64,000 bases of DNA, taken from positions 49,518 to 113,517 of the forward strand of contig CAKQUX010000005.1 of NCBI GenBank assembly GCA_934277645.1, written 5' to 3'. Position 1 is the stretch's first letter. Each line of letters begins with the position of its first letter. The DNA is from an uncultured Clostridia bacterium (GTDB lineage: Bacteria; Bacillota; Clostridia; Christensenellales; CAG-917). Of the stretch, positions 1 to 8,513 are shown piece after piece. The notes under the pieces were generated by a model that did no database searches, was not told the DNA's origin, and saw only the letters and a list, made by a program, of their open reading frames with translations. The position numbers and the translations under genes were made by a program.

Positions 1-1131
1 CTTTCTCTCCATTCCGAAACCTACGTACGAATAGCCGCTTTTGATGAAGTTTTCGGTATTGAAAGTCTTAGACGAGCTATATTTATAAAATTCGTTTTCG
101 ATTGACAAAAACATAAGGTCGGATTTGTAAGTTTTTCTCTTTCCGCTTGCCGCGTTATACAAAAACCTCGAAACTTTCCAATATTTAGAATCTTCGTCTT
201 TATAGAAATAGTCATCTTCCGAGCCGCTCTCTTCGATGTGAATAAGGAAATTTCCTTTGCCGAAATACGTCGTTTCGCAGCCGTTTGCAGTACCCGAAGC
301 ATATTCGAAAACTCCGCTCGGCAACGGGTCGATTAAAGCCTCGCTTTTTTTGGTCAAACCGCTAAGCGAAATTATTCTCGTTTCTTTGCCGCTCGAACCC
401 GTTGCGTTTTTGACTACGACGTAATCGTCAAAGCCTTCTACGTCGGAAATTTTAGACGTCGTAACTTCGACTCTTCCGACCATATTGCCGTTTGAAGAGA
501 ATGCAAAAAACTTTGAACCCGAAACGGTTTCAAGGCTCGTTCCGAATTGCGAATTATATGTTTTTGCCGAAGCGGTCGTAACAAAATAATTCTTTGAAAC
601 AGGATAAACGTAAGTCGCTATCGACTTTGTTTGAGCCGCGGCAATGTAAAGCGGATTGTCGTTGCCGTAAAGCCATTTCTGATTTTCAAAATCATAAACT
701 ACGATTTTCGAATCGTCCGTCATCATAAACACGTTGCCGTAGTAAACTTGCATTTGAACGATTTCAAAACTTATATTATTGAAAAATAAATCGTTTGTGT
801 CACGTTTGACGAGATTGAGCTTAGCATATTCCGACTTCGTCGCTTTTGCGCTGACCACAAAACAATCGATTTCTTTTATGTAACCGTACTCGGTGTATCT
901 GCTGACCGACGTATCGCCGTTGTAGCCGTAACAAAACTTGTACCCCTTAGGTAAAGCGCTTTCAAGTTTGGCTACCTTAAACTCTCCTACACTGCTACGG
1001 TTGACGTAATACTCGTCGGTAAGCGACGGGTCTTTGTCATGATTGCAGGCAAATAGAGTTATCGCCGCCCCGACAACAGCCAAAGCCAATATAATCAATA
1101 AAATACTTTTTTTCATAAAAATACTTTTCAT
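1..1131 (-). CDS. Putative lipoprotein, C-terminus beyond the window edge
   Basis: The minus-strand frame is open without a stop from ATG 1131 (or the in-frame ATG at 1116) to base 1, so at least 372 residues are present and the end is missing. Counting from 1116 there is a KK start, a hydrophobic stretch and a lipobox LFAC with the lipidated Cys at residue 24, so the protein is predicted to be exported and membrane-anchored. The rest is rich in Tyr, Ser, Asp and Lys with beta-strand-like patches; no family was recognised. An AGGTGA site overlaps the recO stop codon and lies 2-3 bases before ATG 1131 but about 18 before 1116, so the start is ambiguous. It follows recO closely and may be read through from it. 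Confidence 0.75.
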   Translation of the reverse strand, partial: MKSIFMKKSILLIILALAVVGAAITLFACNHDKDPSLTDEYYVNRSSVGEFKVAKLESALPKGYKFCYGYNGDTSVSRYTEYGYIKEIDCFVVSAKATKSEYAKLNLVKRDTNDLFFNNISFEIVQMQVYYGNVFMMTDDSKIVVYDFENQKWLYGNDNPLYIAAAQTKSIATYVYPVSKNYFVTTASAKTYNSQFGTSLETVSGSKFFAFSSNGNMVGRVEVTTSKISDVEGFDDYVVVKNATGSSGKETRIISLSGLTKKSEALIDPLPSGVFEYASGTANGCETTYFGKGNFLIHIEESGSEDDYFYKDEDSKYWKVSRFLYNAASGKRKTYKSDLMFLSIENEFYKYSSSKTFNTENFIKSGYSYVGFGMERK

Positions 1132-1137
1132 ATTCAC

Positions 1138-1827
1138 CTATTCTAAAATCGTAATTTTGACGCCGAGCATTTCGTAAACCGCTTGGTTTAAAAAAATGTT
1201 CGTATTGCGCTGAACTCTTTCGTCGTCGCTTGTACCGCCCGTCTTTAAGTTTTCCAAAACTTCGTGCGGTATATTTGCCTTAAAAAACGAACCGCAGTTT
1301 TCGCATATAACTCCGTCGTCTTTTGAAAAGTACGCCTCGTCAAGCTCTTTTCCGCAAACTGCGCAAAACTTAAAGTCAAGTCTGTATCCTAAACAGTCAA
1401 GCGCATACAAAACGAACTTGTTGTATACTCTGGTCGGATAAATTTTATCGATGGCAAGGGCTTTCAGAGCTCTGACTGCCACCGACACGAGTTTCGGGCA
1501 AGGCGTATTTTCAAGGCTGAAATCTATAAGCGATTTTAAAATTGCAAAACCTGCATAATAACACTTAATGTCGTAAGAAATTTCCGAAAAACTTTCAATC
1601 TGATTGCAATCCGCAACTATGTACTTTCCTTCTTTTCCTACAAGCGTATATTCGCCGAAATTAAAAGGCATTGCGGCGTACTTAAGTTTTGCGTTTACTT
1701 TTTTTACGCCTTTCAAAGTAGCGACAACCTGTCCGCATTCCGCCGAAACAAGCGTCACCAATTTGTCGTTTTCCTTATAATCGATACATTTGCAACATAT
1801 CGCCGTTATTTTTCCGTCACTCGTCAT
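1138..1827 (-). CDS. recO: DNA repair protein RecO
   Basis: RecO loads RecA onto SSB-coated single-stranded DNA and anneals strands in the RecFOR recombination pathway. The 229-residue length fits the family. An N-terminal OB-like beta region (about 1-80) precedes a helical part and a four-Cys zinc site, C155-x2-C158 (FCAVCGK) and C175-x2-C178 (ICENC). In many Bacillota recO follows era, as here, although the two are separated by 234 bases that hold a possible promoter. The ATG has only a weak GAG ribosome binding site. Family assignment rests on the Cys pattern, length and gene order. Confidence 0.9.
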   Translation of the reverse strand: MTSDGKITAICCKCIDYKENDKLVTLVSAECGQVVATLKGVKKVNAKLKYAAMPFNFGEYTLVGKEGKYIVADCNQIESFSEISYDIKCYYAGFAILKSLIDFSLENTPCPKLVSVAVRALKALAIDKIYPTRVYNKFVLYALDCLGYRLDFKFCAVCGKELDEAYFSKDDGVICENCGSFFKANIPHEVLENLKTGGTSDDERVQRNTNIFLNQAVYEMLGVKITILE

Positions 1828-1849
1828 CGCTCAAATTTTTATATAGACT

Positions 1850-1877
1850 ATAATAGCCTACTTTTCCCGTTTTGCAA
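1850..1877 (-). promoter_or_regulatory. Possible sigma-A promoter for recO
   Basis: Minus strand: -35 TTGCAA (1877-1872), 16-base spacer, -10 TATTAT (1855-1850). Transcription would start about 15-20 bases before the recO ATG. This would give recO and the following lipoprotein a promoter separate from era. Confidence 0.45.
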
Positions 1878-2061
1878 AACAATTTCCACATCATCTCTTT
1901 GTTGTCTTTCATAATTATAGCATTTACAGTTCAAACGCTTTTATTCAAGACGTGCGCCTGCTTTTTTTTTGCTTCCTTTTAATTCTCGGTAGCGCAATCT
2001 AAAAAGTTCTCGGCGCTTAGCCAATCGTTTGCAAAGATTTGCCAAAACAAACCGATTTACT

Positions 2062-2955
2062 CTATTTGACTTCCTTAACGTCGTAGCCCAATTCGCGCAT
2101 AAGATATTCGCTGTTGCGCCACTCGGGTTTAACCTTAACGTAAAGCGTTAAAAACACTTTCGTTCCGATAAGTTCTTCAAGGTCGATTCTCGCATTGGTG
2201 GCGATTTGCTTCAACATACTTCCGCCCTTGCCGATTACGATTGCTTTGTGCGACTGTTTCTCGACAATAATGTCTGCCGAAACATCGGTTATCGGCTTGT
2301 CTTCACGCTGTTTGAATTCCGTAATTTCAACGCCCAAGCCGTAAGGAATTTCCTTATCTAACAAATAAAGTCCCTTTTCTCGTATGATTTCCTGCGCCAT
2401 AAAACGCAACGTCCTGTCCGTATACATATCGTCGGGAAAAAGTTTTTCACCGTCTGGAACGAATTTTTTAACCGCTTCCAAAAGCACGTCCGTGCCGTCG
2501 CCTTTCTTTGCCGAAACAGGGATAATTTCCTTTACAAAATCAAACTTATTCAACGCTTGAAGCCCCTTAAATAAGGTTTCTCGTGTAACGCTGTCCTGTT
2601 TGTTTAAAGCTATTATGGTCGGCAGCTTTCCTCTTTGATTTTCCAAAAATTCGCTGTCTGCGTCAGTCAAGCCTTTAGCGGCGTCGATGACGTAAAGCAA
2701 ACAATCGGCGTCCTTAACCGATGACGTAACGGTTTTGTTCATATAATCGCCGAGCGTATTTTTCGGCTTATGAAAACCGGGGGTGTCAACGAACACGAGC
2801 TGCGCGTCGTCAAGGTTAAGTATGCCCAAAATGTTGTTTCTCGTGGTCTGCGGTCGCCAAGACACTATGGCAACCTTTTCGCCTACGAGCGTATTGATAA
2901 GCGTCGATTTTCCCGCGTTGGGAAGACCCGCAATGCAAATAAATCCCGATTTCAT
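2062..2955 (-). CDS. era: Ribosome-assembly GTPase Era
   Basis: Era binds the 3' end of 16S rRNA and assists maturation of the small subunit. The 297 residues show G1 GLPNAGKS (10-17), G3 DTPG (57-60), G4 NKQD (118-121) and SAKKGDG, then a C-terminal KH domain with the IGKGGS loop and the usual Leu-rich end. The start has a good GAGGT site and lies one base after ybeY ends, so the two are probably translated from one message. Order ybeY-era-recO is conserved in Bacillota; dgkA and cdd, often found between ybeY and era, are absent. Confidence 0.97.
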   Translation of the reverse strand: MKSGFICIAGLPNAGKSTLINTLVGEKVAIVSWRPQTTRNNILGILNLDDAQLVFVDTPGFHKPKNTLGDYMNKTVTSSVKDADCLLYVIDAAKGLTDADSEFLENQRGKLPTIIALNKQDSVTRETLFKGLQALNKFDFVKEIIPVSAKKGDGTDVLLEAVKKFVPDGEKLFPDDMYTDRTLRFMAQEIIREKGLYLLDKEIPYGLGVEITEFKQREDKPITDVSADIIVEKQSHKAIVIGKGGSMLKQIATNARIDLEELIGTKVFLTLYVKVKPEWRNSEYLMRELGYDVKEVK

Positions 2956-2956
2956 T

Positions 2957-3442
2957 TTACCTCACAAAGCCAAGCGGCTTTAAAATTTTTTCTTGATGTT
3001 CTCTCATTTCTTTTTCGTCGTCTTCGTTCATGTGGTCAAAGCCCAAAAGGTGCAACATTCCGTGCGAAGCCAAAAACGCGGCTTCCCTTTCGGTCGAATG
3101 TCCGTATTCGACGGCTTGCGACTTCATAACCGCAGGACATATAGCAATGCTTCCGAGCGAATATCTCTTTCCGTCAAAAACGTCCGGCGTGAGCGTTTCG
3201 GCTTTTATCGGAAACTGCCGACCTATTTCAAGCGACGGAAAGCTGAGTACGTCTGTCGTTTTATCGACGTTTCTTTGACTCTTGTTAAGTTCTTTCATCG
3301 CGTCCTCGTCAAGAAACACGACTTCGAGACTGAATATTCCTTTTACGCCGAAATATTCGGTAGTGGCTTTAAAGACTTTTTTTATAATCCCCTTGTATTT
3401 CAGAGGAACATTTGAAAAATTTACCGTGTCTGTCATTTTCAC
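2957..3442 (-). CDS. ybeY: Endoribonuclease YbeY
   Basis: A zinc-dependent endoribonuclease of 16S rRNA 3' processing and ribosome quality control. The 161-residue protein carries the family signature HGMLHLLGFDH at 127-137, giving the three zinc ligands H127, H131 and H137, and the upstream STDVLSFP-like segment (TTDVLSFPS). A GTG start at 3442 overlaps the pgpH stop (GTGA), typical of translational coupling; an ATG two codons on at 3436 is equally possible. Confidence 0.95.
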   Translation of the reverse strand: MKMTDTVNFSNVPLKYKGIIKKVFKATTEYFGVKGIFSLEVVFLDEDAMKELNKSQRNVDKTTDVLSFPSLEIGRQFPIKAETLTPDVFDGKRYSLGSIAICPAVMKSQAVEYGHSTEREAAFLASHGMLHLLGFDHMNEDDEKEMREHQEKILKPLGFVR

Positions 3443-4902
3443 TTATTCTCTTTATTTTCCTTTTTTGACGGAGTTTCGCCATACGACACTCTCGAATGGT
3501 GAATACTCGGCAAAACGTTTACAATCGTATTTTTGATAACCGTTAATTCTTCCATCGTTATCGGACACTCGTCGAACTGCCCGAGTTTGAGTTTATCGTC
3601 AACAAGACTGTTTATACGTTGAACGAATTCTTCTTTTGTCGGCGGCATATATGCTCTCGTTGCCGCTTCGACAGTGTCGGCAATCATAATAATTGCCGAG
3701 ATTTTCGACGACGGTTTCGGTCCTTGATAAGAAAAGTTTACTTTGTCCGCCGCGCCTTCGGTGAGCAAAAGCGCCTTTTGATAGAAATATCCGACAGGCG
3801 AAGTGCCGTGATGCTCCAAACTGATTTTGCAAATTTCTTCCGGCAAACGATATTGTTTGTTGAGTATTTCGCCGAACATAGTGTGCGACGTTATCATACT
3901 GACGCTGACTTCCGGAATAAGCTCGTCGTGCGGATTGTAATTCGATTGATTTTCAATGAAATAAATCGGCGCTTTAAGTTTTCCTACGTCGTGATAATAC
4001 GCCGCCGCTTTTGCAAGTCTGCTGTTTTCGCCGATTGCGATAGCGCAACTTTCCGCAAGGTTACCTACGACAAGGCTGTGATTGAACGTGCCGGGCGCTT
4101 CGCTTGCAAGACGCTTTAACAGCGGCTGGTCAAGACGGCAAAGCTCGTCGAGCCTGAAGTCGTCCGTCGTGTTGAATATCGCTTCAAACAAAATGACAAG
4201 CGGGAAATAAAGCACTATGCTTATTACCGACGACAACAGTCCCCAAAGCACGTTGTACAAAAGCGTTATGTCTTCGATGCCCATCGAAATAGACAATACG
4301 ACGATATACGGTATACAGCTGATGCCTGCAAGCAAGCAGAAAAGCAAAAATTTAATTCTTGTATAATGCTTCGATGAAAAATAAATCATTGCGCCGCCGC
4401 TAAGCAAATTGCCTACGACTGCCGCTGTAATCGTTATAATGTCGTTTCGCAAATATGCGCCGCGCAAAACGAGATTTACGAGAATAATAAAGACGAGATT
4501 AAACACGCTGATTGCGCCCGTCTTCATTCCGACCAAAATACAAAGGAGAATCGCGCAAAGTTGAATAGGCACGGCAAACGGCGAACAATAACGATACATA
4601 ACCGCGCTGATAACAAAAGTAATCGTAACGACGATTGCGTTAAGAACGTATTGCGACGTCTTCGTAAGGTGTGACGGGTCGAAAACGAACAGCGATAAAT
4701 AAAGCGTTTCAAACAACAAAACGTTTGACAAAATTATGCCGACAACAGTTCCGATGCTTGACTTTTGAATTTCAGTTCCGTACGATATCAAAAAAATGGT
4801 CACGACAGACACGACGGCAGAACATAAAATCACCGCTATCTGACTTAAAAGGAAAACTTTCCAATTCCATTTTCTCTCTAAAACTTTTTTAGTTTTATCC
4901 AT
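3439..4902 (-). CDS. pgpH: 7TM-HD membrane phosphodiesterase, PgpH-like, without extracytoplasmic domain
   Basis: PgpH (YqfF) degrades cyclic di-AMP through a cytoplasmic HD domain. Here residues 15-240 form a series of membrane helices and residues about 250-480 an HD domain with FNHS (H275), HD at 304-305 (YYHDVGK) and a later LEHHGTSP. The family is usually around 700 residues because a large 7TMR-HDED domain sits outside the cell between the first and second helices; this protein has 487 residues and no such domain. The upstream gap to yqfD is only 108 bases, so the N-terminus is not simply misplaced. phoH, normally next to it, is missing. Cyclic di-AMP activity is inferred from the HD domain. 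Confidence 0.88.
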   Translation of the reverse strand: MDKTKKVLERKWNWKVFLLSQIAVILCSAVVSVVTIFLISYGTEIQKSSIGTVVGIILSNVLLFETLYLSLFVFDPSHLTKTSQYVLNAIVVTITFVISAVMYRYCSPFAVPIQLCAILLCILVGMKTGAISVFNLVFIILVNLVLRGAYLRNDIITITAAVVGNLLSGGAMIYFSSKHYTRIKFLLFCLLAGISCIPYIVVLSISMGIEDITLLYNVLWGLLSSVISIVLYFPLVILFEAIFNTTDDFRLDELCRLDQPLLKRLASEAPGTFNHSLVVGNLAESCAIAIGENSRLAKAAAYYHDVGKLKAPIYFIENQSNYNPHDELIPEVSVSMITSHTMFGEILNKQYRLPEEICKISLEHHGTSPVGYFYQKALLLTEGAADKVNFSYQGPKPSSKISAIIMIADTVEAATRAYMPPTKEEFVQRINSLVDDKLKLGQFDECPITMEELTVIKNTIVNVLPSIHHSRVSYGETPSKKENKENK

Positions 4903-5010
4903 AAAACGTCCCCGCTTTGTTTTTCGATTTGTATTGGATTGATACGTTTTGCGTCAATCGTAATATTCAGCGACTTGCTAAGTCGCCGCTAATTCTATCG
5001 CTTCATTGCT

Positions 5011-5946
5011 TTATCGATTTGTTTGTTTCGTCGTTTCGGTTTTGACAAGGTCAATTCTTTCTTCCGTTTCAATCAAAACTTTTACGTTAAAGCCGCCGTC
5101 CACGTCATAAACTTCATAACTTTCGGATAAAATCGACGCGTCTTTGTCGATTTTTGAAACGGCAAGCATTTTCACGGTCTTCTTGCAGTCTTCGACTTTA
5201 TATCCACCCGTATGGTTGTAAAACAGCTCGGCTTCGTAATAAACTTTGCCGAACACTATGCCTTCTGCGGCGCAAAGCACTTTTTCTTCGCCTACAATAA
5301 TATAGCTTTCGATTAAAGCGTCACCGATGTCAACCACGTCGCCGTATTTTTTTACGCACGTTCCGCTGTAAACTACGGCTCTACTAAACACCGCTCTTTT
5401 TTTTGCAAGTACGGGGTCGCTCGACACAGTAAAAATCTCGGCTTTCGGCAATTCTTTTTCAAGACTGACGTTTATTAGCGTACCGCATCTCGTAACCTTC
5501 GCAAACGAAATTCCGTCTAATGAGAGTAGCTTTTTTTCTATATCGTTAGTATCGACTTTAAAAGCAAAGCTATACTTCTTCACACCGCTTGCGGACAAAA
5601 CTTCAAGCACAGCCGATTCGTATTCCGATTCGTTTACTTTTACGTCCAAAACGAAAAGCGGATAAATTGCCGTCACGATTATTGCTATCGCAAGCCCTGC
5701 CAAAATGCCTGCTCTTGAAATAGCCTTTTTAAAAAACGGCAGAAATCCCCTTCTGTTTTTTACGGCAAAATTATAGCACATATCGGTCAAAATGGCAATA
5801 CACTTTTGCTCATCTTTTAAATGGCACCAAAAAGTAATCGTTTCGCCCTGCTTCGACACGTCGTATATCTTCACTTTTTTTGACAAAGCAAGAATTCCGC
5901 TAACACTGCCTTTACATTCGAATTTACTGCGGTCAAACAATCTCAA
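5011..5946 (-). CDS. yqfD: Sporulation membrane protein YqfD
   Basis: A 311-residue member of the YqfD family of sporulation proteins, produced in the mother cell in Bacillus. It has a cytoplasmic N-terminal part ending with a basic patch, one membrane helix at about 82-105 followed by FVLDVKV, and an extracytoplasmic part with repeated beta-strand modules (GxxxxSFAFKV, ISFAKVTRCGTLINV) and KELPKAEI. The start overlaps yqfC by 14 bases, so the pair is translationally linked. This gene order, yqfC-yqfD-(phoH)-yqfF, is typical of spore formers. Confidence 0.88.
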   Translation of the reverse strand: MRLFDRSKFECKGSVSGILALSKKVKIYDVSKQGETITFWCHLKDEQKCIAILTDMCYNFAVKNRRGFLPFFKKAISRAGILAGLAIAIIVTAIYPLFVLDVKVNESEYESAVLEVLSASGVKKYSFAFKVDTNDIEKKLLSLDGISFAKVTRCGTLINVSLEKELPKAEIFTVSSDPVLAKKRAVFSRAVVYSGTCVKKYGDVVDIGDALIESYIIVGEEKVLCAAEGIVFGKVYYEAELFYNHTGGYKVEDCKKTVKMLAVSKIDKDASILSESYEVYDVDGGFNVKVLIETEERIDLVKTETTKQTNR

Positions 5947-6181
5947 AACTTACTACCTCGCCCGTAACGTAGGCTTCGAAGCCGCCGACTTCGACAAGCG
6001 ACAAGCCGTTGCCCTTTAAAGTCAGAACGTTTTTTTTCGTTTTTAAGCGTATTTCCGTTTCGCTTAAAAACGTAACGCCCTTTATGCCGCTGAATGCAAC
6101 CTTGCATTTGCCGAAAAAAATTATTTCGTAATCGCAAAGCTCTTCGGCATTAAATTTTCTCAAAATTTCGTCTTTAAACAT
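5933..6181 (-). CDS. yqfC: YabP/YqfC-family sporulation protein
   Basis: A small 82-residue protein made mostly of beta strands, with the family pattern of a central GIKGVTFLSETEIRLKT-like strand pair and LTLKGNGLSL followed by VTGEV. Members of this family are needed during spore development; YqfC is encoded just before YqfD, as here. The ATG has no recognisable ribosome binding site but lies five bases after a -10-like element of a sporulation-type promoter (separate entry), so the message may be leaderless. Confidence 0.85.
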   Translation of the reverse strand: MFKDEILRKFNAEELCDYEIIFFGKCKVAFSGIKGVTFLSETEIRLKTKKNVLTLKGNGLSLVEVGGFEAYVTGEVVSFEIV

Positions 6182-6186
6182 ATCTA

Positions 6187-6215
6187 ATTATACGCGACTT
6201 CCAACGAGTATATGA
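6187..6215 (-). promoter_or_regulatory. Sigma-E-like sporulation promoter before yqfC
   Basis: Minus strand: -35 TCATATA (6215-6209) fits the sigma-E pattern KMATAWW exactly; a 14-base spacer follows, the usual distance; the -10 CGTATAAT (6194-6187) matches CATACAAT at six of eight positions. The Bacillus yqfCD operon is known to belong to the sigma-E (early mother cell) regulon, which supports the call. Alternatively TATAAT alone could serve sigma-A, but no good -35 is at 17 bases. Confidence 0.5.
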
Positions 6216-6385
6216 ATCACCGAAGTTTTCCGATTTATAAAGTTCCGACTGCAAAATGCGTATGCAATGATTGATTTTAAAAAGTTACTTGTTCAATAAA
6301 GCCTTGAATACAAACAAAGGTAGAATTGATTACATAAATTTTCGATTGTTTAATTGTGTGTTTAAAACAGATTTATTAAAGAATT

Positions 6386-6413
6386 AAAAAGCCACCGCTA
6401 TGCGGTGGTTTTT
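6386..6413 (-). terminator. Rho-independent terminator after dnaB
   Basis: Stem CCACCGC/GCGGTGG (6392-6398 with 6402-6408) with loop TAT, flanked by A5 and T5, so the minus-strand transcript ends in a U tract just after dnaB. The flanking A/T tracts make it potentially bidirectional. Confidence 0.9.
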
Positions 6414-6424
6414 GTAAATTCAAC

Positions 6425-7840
6425 TTAGTCCGAAGAACCAAACAACGGGTCGTTTTCATCTTCGAAAACGTCGTCGACCGCTTCTGAAATCGGCTTGACG
6501 TCGGAAACCGTTTCTTCGACTTTTGCCACAGGCGGCTTGTTTTGCGATTCCGAAAACGAAGTCGTCGCGCCGTCCCAATGAAGCATAATGTTATCGTTGA
6601 TTGCACCGTTTCTGTTTTTGAGCAACATAAGTTTGACTTGAGAGAAATCGGCAGGATCGGGACGATGCAAAAACATAACTACGTCGGCGTCTTGTTCGAT
6701 TGCGCCCGATTCACGAAGGTCGCTGAGTTTAGGCTCTTTTGCGCTTCCCGTTCCCGTACGCTTTTCGACGTCACGGGACATTTGCGACAAAACGAGAATA
6801 GGAACTTGCAACTCGCCTGCGTAAAGTTTCAATTTTCTCGACATATCGGCGACTTCTTGTTGACGTTCGCCGCCCCTGTAACCGAGCGACATAAGTTGCA
6901 GGTAGTCGACAACGATAAGGTCTAAGCCCTTCTTTTCACGCTTCAATCTGCGACACTTCGACAGAATATCTACCGGCGTATTGAGCGAATAGTCGTCGAT
7001 ATAAATTTCGGCGGAATCGAGTTTCTTTGCTGCTCTGTAAAGAAGCGACATTTCTTCGTTCGACAGACCGCGCGGTCTGGATGCGTCTGCCATAGACACT
7101 CTTGAAATGTACGCTAAAATTCTTTTTGCAAGCAACGTCGACGGCATTTCCATCGAGAAAATAGCGACTTTTTTGTGTTCGTTTATCGCTGCGTTCGTTG
7201 CTATGTTAAGAGCAAAAGCGGTTTTACCGACGGAAGGACGCGCCGCAAGCAAAATCAGTTCGCCCGGCTTAAATCCGAACGTATGCTTATCAAGCGTAGG
7301 TATGCCCGTATTGATACGCTCTTGCGGAACGTGACCTTTTTGAATTTCCGCGATTTCGTCAACCGCTTTGTTTGCGGCGTTGGAAATCTTCGTCATGGTT
7401 GAATTATCTCTATCTTCGGCAATTTTAAAAATGGTACTTTCGGCAAAGTTTAAAGCCTCTACTTCGTCGGTTGCCGAATAGCCCTTTTTCGTGACTTCGT
7501 TTCCGACGTTTATGATGCGCCTTAAAAGTCCGTCACGCTGGACGATTTTGAAATAGTAACCGCTGTTTGCGGCAGACGGAACAACCGAAGTAAGCTCAGT
7601 TATGTAACTTACGCTTCCTACGGCGTCGAGCTTGCCCTTAACCGAAAGTCTGTCGACAAGCGAAACCGTATCTACGGGAATAGATTCGTCCAAAATTTCT
7701 TTTGCGGTTTCAAAAATAATTCTATTTCTGTCTGAATAGAAATCATCCGATTTAAGTCGCGGTAGATACTCGTCTGCGGCAGTCTTATCTATCAAAACGG
7801 AACACAAAATAGCTTGCTCCGCTTCGATATTGAAAGGCAT
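6425..7840 (-). CDS. dnaB: Replicative DNA helicase DnaB
   Basis: The hexameric helicase that opens the replication fork. N-terminal domain starts MPFNIEAEQAILCSVL; the RecA-like domain has Walker A ARPSVGKT (about 200-207), Walker B LIVVDYLQLM, then SQMSRDVEKR and SDLRESGAIEQDADVV. The frame extends upstream to 7891, but ATG 7840 is preferred because AGGAAG lies at proper spacing before it and the upstream lipoprotein stops at 7854. That gives 471 residues. It is the last gene of a probable parE-parC-DUF1846-pepF-lipoprotein-dnaB unit ending in a terminator. Confidence 0.96.
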   Translation of the reverse strand: MPFNIEAEQAILCSVLIDKTAADEYLPRLKSDDFYSDRNRIIFETAKEILDESIPVDTVSLVDRLSVKGKLDAVGSVSYITELTSVVPSAANSGYYFKIVQRDGLLRRIINVGNEVTKKGYSATDEVEALNFAESTIFKIAEDRDNSTMTKISNAANKAVDEIAEIQKGHVPQERINTGIPTLDKHTFGFKPGELILLAARPSVGKTAFALNIATNAAINEHKKVAIFSMEMPSTLLAKRILAYISRVSMADASRPRGLSNEEMSLLYRAAKKLDSAEIYIDDYSLNTPVDILSKCRRLKREKKGLDLIVVDYLQLMSLGYRGGERQQEVADMSRKLKLYAGELQVPILVLSQMSRDVEKRTGTGSAKEPKLSDLRESGAIEQDADVVMFLHRPDPADFSQVKLMLLKNRNGAINDNIMLHWDGATTSFSESQNKPPVAKVEETVSDVKPISEAVDDVFEDENDPLFGSSD

Positions 7841-7853
7841 ACTTCTTCCTTCT

Positions 7854-8513
7854 TTAATTTCCGTTTTGTTGATTGTTTTCGTTTGAGGCATTTCGTTCTT
7901 TTTCTCTCTTTATATAGTTCTTGAATTTTAAAACTTCTATAGGTATAGTTATGGCAGCCGTAATCGTAAGCGTAAGACCTATGATAAGTCCGTACCAAGC
8001 CATTCTGTTTTCCACACGCTGGTTTAGTTTCATTTGAATTTTTTCGCCGTCGGAATAATCCCAGACAAACGTTTTTACTTTGCCCTTTTGCGACATTTTT
8101 CCGTCAGCGGACACCGACTTATAGTCGGTTGCGTACACGTATTGCAACTTTACGTTATATTCTCTGTCAACGCCGAGTTCGTTCAAAGCGTTTTCCAAGT
8201 CTTCGTTTACGACCGCCGCGGCTTTTACTTTGTTCCAAATGTCCGCGTCAAATTCGTAATTATATGAATAGTAGATAAAAAATCCTTTTTTCTCTGTTTT
8301 GATAACGCTTTTTCCGACTATGTCCGACTTTTCCTTTGACGATACGCTAACTAATGCGGTCACCGTATCGCTTTCGCTGTCATAAGAAAAGGATTGCGTC
8401 GTCATATAAAGCTCGCCGCTTTTTTCCGTACTGTCGCACGCCGTTAAAAACGCAGCGCAAAACGCTAAACAGCATATCAAAGTAAACAATAAAAACTTTC
8501 TTTTTAAATGCAC
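7854..8513 (-). CDS. Putative lipoprotein with C-terminal membrane helix
   Basis: A 219-residue protein with a basic start, hydrophobic stretch and lipobox LTAC (Cys about 26), then a Ser/Thr-rich exported domain of about 140 residues, and a second membrane helix near 172-195 (WYGLIIGLTLTITAA) followed by a basic cytoplasmic tail KFKNYIKREKE. Thus lipid anchor and helix hold both ends to the membrane. No family was recognised. Its start overlaps pepF by ten bases and its stop lies 13 bases before dnaB, so it is co-transcribed with both. Confidence 0.8.
   Translation of the reverse strand: MHLKRKFLLFTLICCLAFCAAFLTACDSTEKSGELYMTTQSFSYDSESDTVTALVSVSSKEKSDIVGKSVIKTEKKGFFIYYSYNYEFDADIWNKVKAAAVVNEDLENALNELGVDREYNVKLQYVYATDYKSVSADGKMSQKGKVKTFVWDYSDGEKIQMKLNQRVENRMAWYGLIIGLTLTITAAITIPIEVLKFKNYIKREKERNASNENNQQNGN

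Noticed and set aside
21..302. 93-codon minus-strand frame at the window start
   Set aside because: It lies within the partial lipoprotein gene in another frame; the lipoprotein frame has a signal peptide and continuous coding character.
1828..2061. tRNA or small RNA gene in the gap between era and recO
   Set aside because: No T-loop GGTTCGAATC-like motif or cloverleaf was seen; only a promoter-like pair is supported.
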